Shown: in pieces, positions 13,420-20,719 of the stretch
Numbering within the stretch: position 1 is the first letter of the stretch
Layout: the number at the start of each line of letters is the position of its first letter
Notes under the pieces: model-generated
The model's database searches: none
Told to the model about the DNA's origin: nothing
What the model saw: only the letters and a program-made list of their open reading frames with translations
Made by a program: the position numbers and the translations under genes
Source: a virus
DNA length: 23,370 nt
IMG/VR virus record: IMGVR_UViG_3300042945_000248
Span: 1 to 23,370 of that record
Reading direction: 5' to 3' (one strand)

Positions 13420-13435
13420 TATTTCCTCCTGTTAA

Positions 13436-13444
13436 AGTATATCA
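13436..13444 (-). promoter_or_regulatory. Candidate extended -10 promoter before the 147-aa virion gene
   Basis: Minus-strand TGATATACT matches TGnTATAAT except at one position. It begins directly after the stop codon of the 166-aa gene and ends 16 bases before the next ATG, which would give a leader of about ten bases containing the AGGAGG. No -35 element was recognised, so confidence is low. Confidence 0.3.
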
Positions 13445-13945
13445 TTAAACTGTCCAAGGTCCACCTTGATAAACCCTTAAAAAATTAGTGTCTCTAGATA
13501 TTGGAGAACCCTTTAGATAAATTTCAACAGAAAGTCTATTTGGTGCTGAGGCTTGAACAATATTGTTTTTAGTATATGTTGTTGGAGTAATCAAAGAAAT
13601 GTTTGACGTATCTACTCTTGAACGATATTTCCAGTCTCCACCATCTTCTCTATCCCACTTTACCCAAACATCATAAGATAACGCTTCTTTAATTAAAACT
13701 GATCCCTTTTTAATTTCAACAGAGTTCCAGGCAACTGTGCTTACATCCCCAGCCTTGCTATGATGAATTGTTCCAGGCACATATGTAAATTCTGGTTTAA
13801 CTAAAAAGATGGGAGACCAATGAGAGGTTCTGTTCTTATCTTCAGATACTATTCTATAGCGCACTTCATACCCCTGAGTTATAGAATTAATTGCTGGAAG
13901 CCTGGACTCAAGTATTTTTGCTTTTTTAATTGTCTCATTAGTCAT
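13445..13945 (-). CDS. Putative tail-associated protein, fibronectin III-like
   Basis: A 166-residue beta-rich protein with no membrane segment. The region YEVRYRIVSEDKNRTSHWSPIFLV has the spacing of aromatic and hydrophobic residues seen in fibronectin type III strands, and a second part, SYDVWVKWDREDGGDWKYRS, looks like another beta-sandwich strand pair. Phage tail-tip proteins often carry such domains. The ATG at 13945 overlaps the previous stop by one base (TAATG), indicating coupled translation with the 387-aa protein. Function is inferred from the neighbourhood of tail genes. Confidence 0.6.
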   Translation of the reverse strand: MTNETIKKAKILESRLPAINSITQGYEVRYRIVSEDKNRTSHWSPIFLVKPEFTYVPGTIHHSKAGDVSTVAWNSVEIKKGSVLIKEALSYDVWVKWDREDGGDWKYRSRVDTSNISLITPTTYTKNNIVQASAPNRLSVEIYLKGSPISRDTNFLRVYQGGPWTV

Positions 13946-15108
13946 TAAGAAACGCCTATCGAAAATCTAAACTCAATGTAATTACTTGTATTTGGTGATT
14001 TAATTATTGTAGATGCTGTTTCATTTTGAATAACAGAATAACCAGTCAAACCGTATAGTGGATTTAAAGATGAAACATTTTCTAATCTCATTGCATCTAA
14101 AGCAACGTAGTAGTCGGAAGATGGTGTGCTTCCTGTCAGTGTTGTTACATATATTTTTGCAACAGTAACCGCATCCCATGTAAAATTTGAACTTACATAA
14201 AGGCTCTGCAACTCTTTTGAAATAACAAAATATCTATTTGAATCAAAATCATATTCTCCAGGACCAGTTCCATTTACAAGTTCTGCCTCAAACCTAGCAA
14301 ATGCATCTGGAGAGGAAGAGTCTGTTGAAGCAAAATCAACTAAAACTCTAACAATATCTGGAGAAGATGCGTTTTGCAATGTCTTAGATTCTCCATCTTT
14401 GTTGATAATAGAAAATGCCAAACGAAGTTGATCTGTTGGAGAGTTTTTACTAAAGTCAACACTTGGTCCAGTTAGGTGTATGTGGTTGGATCCGTCTTCA
14501 ATTATAAAATGATCCTGTCCTGGTCCGCTCTCAGAACTAATTGTTAAGTCAGCGTCATCTCCTCTCATCACAATAACATTATTAAAAAATCTTGGCCTTT
14601 CGTATCTTTCTAGTCTTGAAGGTACATAAAAAATTGTATTATCAGCATTAGTTTGAAATACTGGATTATCAGTTGCAATAACGTTATCACCATTTGGAGA
14701 ATCAAGAGGCTCTGTTATTGACTCAATTGCTACTGCAGAAGCGCTGGCATGATATTGCCAGTTCTCTGTTTGTGTAAATGCAAAAACAGTTTTGCTATCA
14801 TATGCTCCAGCAGATGAGTTTACTCCAGCAGAATATATTCCTACCTCTGTTATTTCGTATCTTTCTTCTGTGGGCATTTCTGCTGTCAAAACAATCTTCT
14901 CTAGTCCGTCTTCATTGATAAAGCCTCTTGAGGATATTGGAACTCTAAACATCTCAAAGTCAAGATTTTTTTGCTCAGAGTAGTCTCCCAAGGCATCACT
15001 TGTCAGCAATGGCTTTTTCCCACACCCAACCGCAATATACGATGCATACGCAGGTGCCTGACCTAAAAGGTATTTGCCAATAATAGACTTACCCGAATTA
15101 GTTATCAT
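13945..15108 (-). CDS. Minor tail protein / tail fibre-like protein
   Basis: A 387-residue protein. The N-terminal 120 residues (SGKSIIGKYLLGQAPAYASYIAVGCG, with RYEITEVGIYSAG near 85-97) match the general form of the attachment domains of phage tail-fibre-like proteins, in which a short strand-rich unit ends in an E-I/V-G-I/L-Y-like motif. The middle and C-terminal parts are beta-rich, with DDADLTISSESGPGQDHF then IIEDGSNHIHLTG at about 180-210. No enzymatic motif is seen. It overlaps the preceding stop (ATGA) and the following start (TAATG), so it belongs to the same coupled unit as its neighbours. It is most likely a virion protein exposed at the tail tip. Confidence 0.65.
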   Translation of the reverse strand: MITNSGKSIIGKYLLGQAPAYASYIAVGCGKKPLLTSDALGDYSEQKNLDFEMFRVPISSRGFINEDGLEKIVLTAEMPTEERYEITEVGIYSAGVNSSAGAYDSKTVFAFTQTENWQYHASASAVAIESITEPLDSPNGDNVIATDNPVFQTNADNTIFYVPSRLERYERPRFFNNVIVMRGDDADLTISSESGPGQDHFIIEDGSNHIHLTGPSVDFSKNSPTDQLRLAFSIINKDGESKTLQNASSPDIVRVLVDFASTDSSSPDAFARFEAELVNGTGPGEYDFDSNRYFVISKELQSLYVSSNFTWDAVTVAKIYVTTLTGSTPSSDYYVALDAMRLENVSSLNPLYGLTGYSVIQNETASTIIKSPNTSNYIEFRFSIGVS

Positions 15109-15617
15109 GATTCTTCCATTCCAAGTTGTGACTCATATATTGTACCATTTATGATAATTTGTATTTCTACCTGTTCATCTGCCTCTAAATTTACAGCCTC
15201 AACAACAATATCTCCTGTTTGAATATCTGAATAAACATATTTATTGTTTGGTCCTGTTGGAAAAGATGGAACTTTTCTGTCAAGTTTAATAGGAAAATTA
15301 TTAAAATATTTATTTGAGGTAGACTGTAAAGCAAGTATGTTGTTTGGATTATACTGTTGTTCAATATCAGATAAATTTTTAATCAACTGATAGGATACTG
15401 ACTGACCATTAACTGTATCATTTCTAGCAATATTTATTAATTCTTGTCCACCAATATCTTCAAAAATAAGATCAGTCATTAACTCTATGGGAACTAGATC
15501 ATCATCAAATAAAATGTTTCCAGGGATAGAGGTCTTGACTTGATTTGTAGCATTTGATGTCACATATGCCAAACCTGAGTTTGACGGAGTTTCTGGTGTT
15601 GAACTAACTGCTGCCAT
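15105..15617 (-). CDS. Virion structural protein, tail/baseplate-associated, unknown fold
   Basis: A 170-residue acidic protein. The N-terminal 30 residues are Ser/Thr/Asn-rich and probably flexible. The middle holds FEDIGGQELINIARNDTVNG, then QLIKNLSDIEQQYNPNNIL, and the C-terminal third is beta-rich (DIVVEAVNLEADEQVEIQII). I recall similar middle segments in uncharacterised structural proteins of other phages but cannot name a family. The ATG at 15617 has GAGG six bases upstream and follows the hub gene by one base; the stop overlaps the next ATG. Its position between a hub-like protein and fibre-like proteins suggests a connector at the tail tip. Confidence 0.55.
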   Translation of the reverse strand: MAAVSSTPETPSNSGLAYVTSNATNQVKTSIPGNILFDDDLVPIELMTDLIFEDIGGQELINIARNDTVNGQSVSYQLIKNLSDIEQQYNPNNILALQSTSNKYFNNFPIKLDRKVPSFPTGPNNKYVYSDIQTGDIVVEAVNLEADEQVEIQIIINGTIYESQLGMEES

Positions 15618-15618
15618 T

Positions 15619-18600
15619 TTATACCTCGCTCACATAAACTTTCATATTAGGTCCTTCAGGATTTCTAGAGTATTCAATATTGTATACTACAAACCTAGAT
15701 GACTCGGGAGAAACTAAGTCTAAGCCACTATCATCCTTGTAGTTAATAGAAACAATGTCTCCCAGTTGAATCGTTGGTATTGCAAATATATCAAGACCAA
15801 CAGATTTTTTAGGTTTCATTAATTTATCAATCATCCACCCCATTAACGACTCTGCAGAATCACTTGTTTGAATGTACGGACTGCTAATTGAAAATTCATT
15901 TTTTCCATAAATCATTCTACTTTGCTTGATCTGGTCATACTTAAGTCGTTCAACAACGGGAGAAACAATAACCTCATTGCCTTTAAGTTCTGGGTCTGCA
16001 AAATTGCTTCTCTTTTTAAAGTATTCATCTACGGTAAGTTCTTGAGTTGTGTCTTGTGTAAATGTGATTCCCTGTATTCTTAAAAAGTTTCCTGTTGTTT
16101 CGTCAAGCGCTAAGGCTTTGTCGGTTGCATTAAAAATTAAAAACTCTGCTCCGTATGAGTTTGCTTGAAATCCAGATGTTGTATATCCTTTAATTCTATT
16201 AAATGTTGGAGATAGTTGTGCATACAATGCTGGATAAGCACGATCATACCTAATATCAAAATAGGCACACTCTCTCATGATTGTTCCAAATTCATCAAAA
16301 TACATATTGTATTTTGGAGATTGCTGGGAACTAACTCCCGATAAGTAGGTTGACTGTACTGCTCCGCTTACAGCATACTTTCTAAATGAGTCATTTAGAT
16401 TTATTCCACCATCGCCGAATGCTTGTGATAATGTATCTGTAACTGTGGACACTGTATTCTGAGAATAGTTTTGTGCAACAGAATAAACATTTTCAAACAT
16501 GCATCTTGATGAGCCACGAGTAAAAAGCGCTATGTTATTGTAGACTGGAAGTGGATCTACGTCATCTACTATCTGAATAAGTTTATTATTTACATATAGA
16601 TAGAACTTTCTTGTTTTTCCAATATCTTGATACTCTACAGATAAATCATATACCGTTGGATTTTCTTCACCCGTCATACGATATTGTCCAGTAAATCGAC
16701 CATCGTCTACCAAGATATTTGTTAGGCCTCCCCAAAGTTTTACTGGAATTGCTTCTGTAGTTCCTGTTTTTTGCATTACTTTATAAAAAACTATATTGTT
16801 TACTAACTCTCCATTAGAGTAAGACTCAATATTATTTTCTGTTAAAGCAATTATTTCAAAATAATATCCATTATTAGTTTCTGGGTTAATCAAAACAGCA
16901 AGACCACCAGAACCACCACCTATGCTTGAATTTTGATTAGACAATGATCCAGTAACCTGGTAGTACGAAGTACTTCCAATTGGTGTCTGAGATCTTCCAA
17001 CATTATTTTCAATTTTTCCAACGACCCTAATTCTTGTTCCAAAATGTTTGTAGGCATTATCCAACTTCTTATATACATATGATAGAAAGTTTACTGGTGT
17101 TTCTGTTGTCTTAAATGATGGACCATTTAATATTAAGGCAGATGATTGAACAGTTCCTGATTGTGTTGTTTTTAATTTATTTACTTCAGTTTCTGTTAAA
17201 TAATTTGTAGCCATGAAGTTTTTAATAACTCCATTTCTAGTTGTCTGTTTAGCAAGCGAGTCATTTTTACCTGCAGTGCCAACAGACAGTCCTAGAGATT
17301 TAACTTCAGCCTGTACACTTTCTGTTGAAGACAAACTAAATAAATATTCTTTAGCCTTCATGTCACAGCCACGAACATTGTCTGGATTTGACCAGTACTC
17401 GTTTATACCAGCAGAGTGAGAAGTTATTGCTGTTCCAAATTGACCTCTACCGTGAGATTCTACAGCACCATTTTTAAACCTTGTGATTCCTGAAACTGTT
17501 TCATAATATGGTGTAGAGAAAATTCTTACAAGTCCAGTAGGGTATATCTTTCCGTTGAATGGTAAAGAAGAAAAGTATTGCTGGTATTCTTCATTACTTG
17601 ATATCCACACATTACTACCACCCTGCCTATTACTATTTCTCCAAGACCTTATGTCTTCTTCTTTTGTAATATTCATTGGTGCAAGTTTTCCAGGAAGTAC
17701 TACTTGGGGCTTTGATGTATCAAGTGATCCATCAGTTTTGATTGGGTACCAAATTGGCAAAGTCACATTAAACTGTACGGCATCATATTTAATAATTTCA
17801 GCATTAGCATAAAAGTATCCACTGTATCTTGTTAGCCAATAAACATTTTCACCAAGATCAATAATATTATTAGTTAAAACATTGTTAACTACAGTTGGTG
17901 CAGAACCTGATATATCAGAGTTAATTGGCATTGCACCTAAAACATAACTGCTTTGCTTAGAGGCAATCTCATTGATTGTTTTTGTATTTTCTGTACCCGA
18001 AACTTCCCACAGCAAAGATGGCTTATAGATCCAAGTCTTATCTTGATCAATCATAGTTGATTGTCTGATAGACCCATAGGATCTTTGGATATATCTGCTG
18101 GTATAACTAATATTTCCATCATTAAATATTTTTTTATCTTCTGAAGATATAGACAATATGTTTGGCAGTTTGGTATCAGTTATTTTATTTTCTATAAGTC
18201 CCAGGTTTTGTGTATTAGTTGTTCCAGACAATATCAAGTTAGTTTCTCTTTGTTTGTCTGTTGGCATCATGTAATTTTTGCTCATTACAACAAAGTTATT
18301 ATACTCATCAAAGAACATTGCACTTTGAGTTGCTACTGCCAACTGGTTTAAAACCTCTGCAACATTTTGATCTGGCGCAATAAAAAAATATGGAATTATA
18401 GGATCTGACTCTTCGTTAACACGCTTAAAGGTGTAATTACTAAATCCAATATAGTCTAGTAGAAGTGTTATGGCATAACTAAGAGATGTCTGAGTTGTCA
18501 AAATTCTTGGTGCTGGCATTGATTCTAAAAGAAAAAATAAATCTCTTAAGGATACATTTACTGTGGCTGCCATCTTATTTGATTGTGGCAACCCCTCTGA

Positions 18601-20070
18601 GTATAATGTTTTAATTGGAACAAAATAATCATATCCATCTACATTAATAATTTTTTCAAAAAAACTAAATTTTATGTTTTTGTTAATATATTTAGAAATA
18701 ATGCTAGTGGTGTTATTTTCATTAAAGGCTTGGTCCTCATCAAACAAAGACAGGGATCCAGTAGAGGCAAGTAACTGACCTACAGGTAAAGAGGTGTTTC
18801 CAATATCCGAAAGAGATTTATTGATTGTATAGTCTAAAACTTTATCCGATATATCAACAACTAGTCTAGGAGACATTTCAATAAGATCAAAAGTTGAATC
18901 AAACTTATTCATAGTTTCAACAACAACTCTTATGCCACGAACGTAAGAAAAATCACGATATACAACAGTCTTATCTAGAGTATTAGTAAAAAAATCTGGA
19001 GATGTTATATTTGATATAAAGTTTGTTTTATTTCCAACTAAATCATCTACTACTTGCCATCCGTACTGTGGAACAAATATATCATACGAAAGCCTTGACT
19101 GATTCCAGACATGAAATTGTCCACGATCACTATCGTTTTCTTTAACAAGATATGCATATCCATCTATGTTTAGATCTGGTAATAGTAATGCAGATGACAG
19201 AACTTCTGCAAATATAAAAGCATCTTTATGATTATCTGGAATAATTAGTCCATACTGCAATTCAACATATCCATCTGATTTTACTATTGCAGTGCCATCT
19301 GATCTTGTAGAGTTTTCGTTAAACGAATAAGCATCTACCCAATTATTTTCATCAAGGTATTGAATTTTCCATCTTACTGGAGTTGTCTTGTTTGCATCTC
19401 CAAAAAATGGATCAACTATAGATGCTGAGGATGTAGCAAATGGACCAAGGTTGACATCGCCAACATTTGTTTGCATTTTAACTACTAGCCTATTTGCTGG
19501 AACTTTTTCTTTATAAACAACAAATGGGCTAGCATCATTAATATAGTTAATAGACCCTACTTTAATGTTTGCAACACCATACTCAACATTGTCTTCTGTT
19601 CTATAAGATGTCCAATACTTAAACTCATCATATCTTGATGGCATATAATATCTAGGTCTTTTAGATATTTCTGCCCCCGAATTTGCCAAAAACTTACCTT
19701 TAAAATAAAGTGGTTTATTAATTCCAGATCTTGGTCTAAATGGCTTTAAGCAATCTTCTAAAGAATAGATCATGTTTAATTTTTCTTTTTTAGACCTAAA
19801 TGTTTGTGGAACATCGTTATCTGTGTATCCACCGTCTATAACTATGTCTGCGTCTGTAGCACCAGAATAATACTGACCTGAATCTAGTTGATCAAATGAT
19901 GATGGTATTGTTTTAAATTTAGAATCTACAACTTGAGGTCTATATCTATAATTGCCTAACTTAAAAATATTGTTTGGCATATTCATATTCCACTCAGCAG
20001 TAACTAAAGACTTTAGACTTACTGTTGAAGAAGACTCTAAGTGTGCCTTTAATTCATCGCTTACAAACAC
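15619..20070 (-). CDS. Large tail hub / Tal-like minor tail protein with LamG-like insertion
   Basis: A 1483-residue virion protein, the largest gene. Around 530-600 there are SLSYAITLLLDYIGFSNYTF and VAEVLNQLAVATQSAMFFDE, followed by a strand (FVVMSKNY), which resemble the hub domain of siphophage tail-tip (Tal/gp27-like) proteins. Near the C-terminus, IQLGDIVSINYKD followed by SRFVVYNIEYSRNPEG looks like the final hub strand set. Between these, about 1005-1195, KHFGTRIRVVGKIE, then GGSGGLAVLINPETNNGYYF and KFYLYVNNKLIQIVDD suggest a concanavalin/LamG-like beta-sandwich that may bind sugar. No peptidase motif was recognised. The start is a GTG at 20070 with GAGG six bases upstream. It is probably the adsorption/penetration hub at the tail tip. 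Confidence 0.75.
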   Translation of the reverse strand: MFVSDELKAHLESSSTVSLKSLVTAEWNMNMPNNIFKLGNYRYRPQVVDSKFKTIPSSFDQLDSGQYYSGATDADIVIDGGYTDNDVPQTFRSKKEKLNMIYSLEDCLKPFRPRSGINKPLYFKGKFLANSGAEISKRPRYYMPSRYDEFKYWTSYRTEDNVEYGVANIKVGSINYINDASPFVVYKEKVPANRLVVKMQTNVGDVNLGPFATSSASIVDPFFGDANKTTPVRWKIQYLDENNWVDAYSFNENSTRSDGTAIVKSDGYVELQYGLIIPDNHKDAFIFAEVLSSALLLPDLNIDGYAYLVKENDSDRGQFHVWNQSRLSYDIFVPQYGWQVVDDLVGNKTNFISNITSPDFFTNTLDKTVVYRDFSYVRGIRVVVETMNKFDSTFDLIEMSPRLVVDISDKVLDYTINKSLSDIGNTSLPVGQLLASTGSLSLFDEDQAFNENNTTSIISKYINKNIKFSFFEKIINVDGYDYFVPIKTLYSEGLPQSNKMAATVNVSLRDLFFLLESMPAPRILTTQTSLSYAITLLLDYIGFSNYTFKRVNEESDPIIPYFFIAPDQNVAEVLNQLAVATQSAMFFDEYNNFVVMSKNYMMPTDKQRETNLILSGTTNTQNLGLIENKITDTKLPNILSISSEDKKIFNDGNISYTSRYIQRSYGSIRQSTMIDQDKTWIYKPSLLWEVSGTENTKTINEIASKQSSYVLGAMPINSDISGSAPTVVNNVLTNNIIDLGENVYWLTRYSGYFYANAEIIKYDAVQFNVTLPIWYPIKTDGSLDTSKPQVVLPGKLAPMNITKEEDIRSWRNSNRQGGSNVWISSNEEYQQYFSSLPFNGKIYPTGLVRIFSTPYYETVSGITRFKNGAVESHGRGQFGTAITSHSAGINEYWSNPDNVRGCDMKAKEYLFSLSSTESVQAEVKSLGLSVGTAGKNDSLAKQTTRNGVIKNFMATNYLTETEVNKLKTTQSGTVQSSALILNGPSFKTTETPVNFLSYVYKKLDNAYKHFGTRIRVVGKIENNVGRSQTPIGSTSYYQVTGSLSNQNSSIGGGSGGLAVLINPETNNGYYFEIIALTENNIESYSNGELVNNIVFYKVMQKTGTTEAIPVKLWGGLTNILVDDGRFTGQYRMTGEENPTVYDLSVEYQDIGKTRKFYLYVNNKLIQIVDDVDPLPVYNNIALFTRGSSRCMFENVYSVAQNYSQNTVSTVTDTLSQAFGDGGINLNDSFRKYAVSGAVQSTYLSGVSSQQSPKYNMYFDEFGTIMRECAYFDIRYDRAYPALYAQLSPTFNRIKGYTTSGFQANSYGAEFLIFNATDKALALDETTGNFLRIQGITFTQDTTQELTVDEYFKKRSNFADPELKGNEVIVSPVVERLKYDQIKQSRMIYGKNEFSISSPYIQTSDSAESLMGWMIDKLMKPKKSVGLDIFAIPTIQLGDIVSINYKDDSGLDLVSPESSRFVVYNIEYSRNPEGPNMKVYVSEV

Positions 20071-20071
20071 A

Positions 20072-20719
20072 CTAAGCCTCTTCTACTGTTATTGAAATAT
20101 TCCAAAGATCGTGGTTTCCTCCACCACGCTTAATGATTGAATATTGAAAGTCAGTTATATAAACTTCTACTATTTGATTATATTTAGGTAACTGATCAAA
20201 AACGTCATCTCTTAAGTTTGTATATTTATCATAACATAAAAACATCCAGAAAGATCCTTTATGTTTTTCATACCAATCAAGTATTTCTACTCCACCTGCT
20301 CCACCATCAGCAGTATACTCTGTAACTTTAGTTCTATCATCAAACTCTGGTGCACCAAGGCTTGGCTTTCCGTTAATATCAAAATATGCAAAATCATCGT
20401 GTGCCCTTGATGGAAGGTTGGTCCAGTTCCAAGAAATGCTTAACTTGTCTGCAATATGGTATGAGCGCATGCGACCATTGATCGTTCTTTTTCTTTCTTC
20501 AATTCTTGTAGGAGAAATATTAATTTCACCTCTATTGTGATCTGACAATATTAAGAATTCATTTAACTGGTCTAATTCTAGTCCTGCTGGGTTAGTGCCT
20601 ATTTCATACCCTGTAGGGACGTATGAGCCCTCTATAAGAGTTCCTGGGTTATCTGACCATAGTATCCCCTGCGGTCTCTGATATCGCTTCCTGCCAGCCA
20701 TATAAGCCGTTGTAGCCAT
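20072..20719 (-). CDS. Putative distal tail-like protein
   Basis: A 215-residue protein between the tape measure and the large hub gene, where siphophages normally encode the distal tail (Dit) protein. It begins MATTAYMAGRKRYQRPQG and is beta-rich, with aromatic strands (KLSISWNWTNLPS, FWMFLCYDKY, VEVYITDFQYSI) and a closing strand NHDLWNISITVEEA typical of tail-tube/Dit-like beta-sandwiches, in which a last strand of alternating hydrophobics completes the ring. It overlaps the preceding stop by one base (TAATG) and ends one base before the hub gene. The Dit call comes from gene order and strand pattern; no signature motif was seen. Confidence 0.6.
   Translation of the reverse strand: MATTAYMAGRKRYQRPQGILWSDNPGTLIEGSYVPTGYEIGTNPAGLELDQLNEFLILSDHNRGEINISPTRIEERKRTINGRMRSYHIADKLSISWNWTNLPSRAHDDFAYFDINGKPSLGAPEFDDRTKVTEYTADGGAGGVEILDWYEKHKGSFWMFLCYDKYTNLRDDVFDQLPKYNQIVEVYITDFQYSIIKRGGGNHDLWNISITVEEA

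Noticed and set aside
13420-13444. Transcription terminator in the gap between the 166-aa and 147-aa genes
   Set aside because: No stem-loop with a following T-run on the minus strand; the gap is too short and carries promoter- and ribosome-binding-like bases instead. No convincing terminator was seen elsewhere either.
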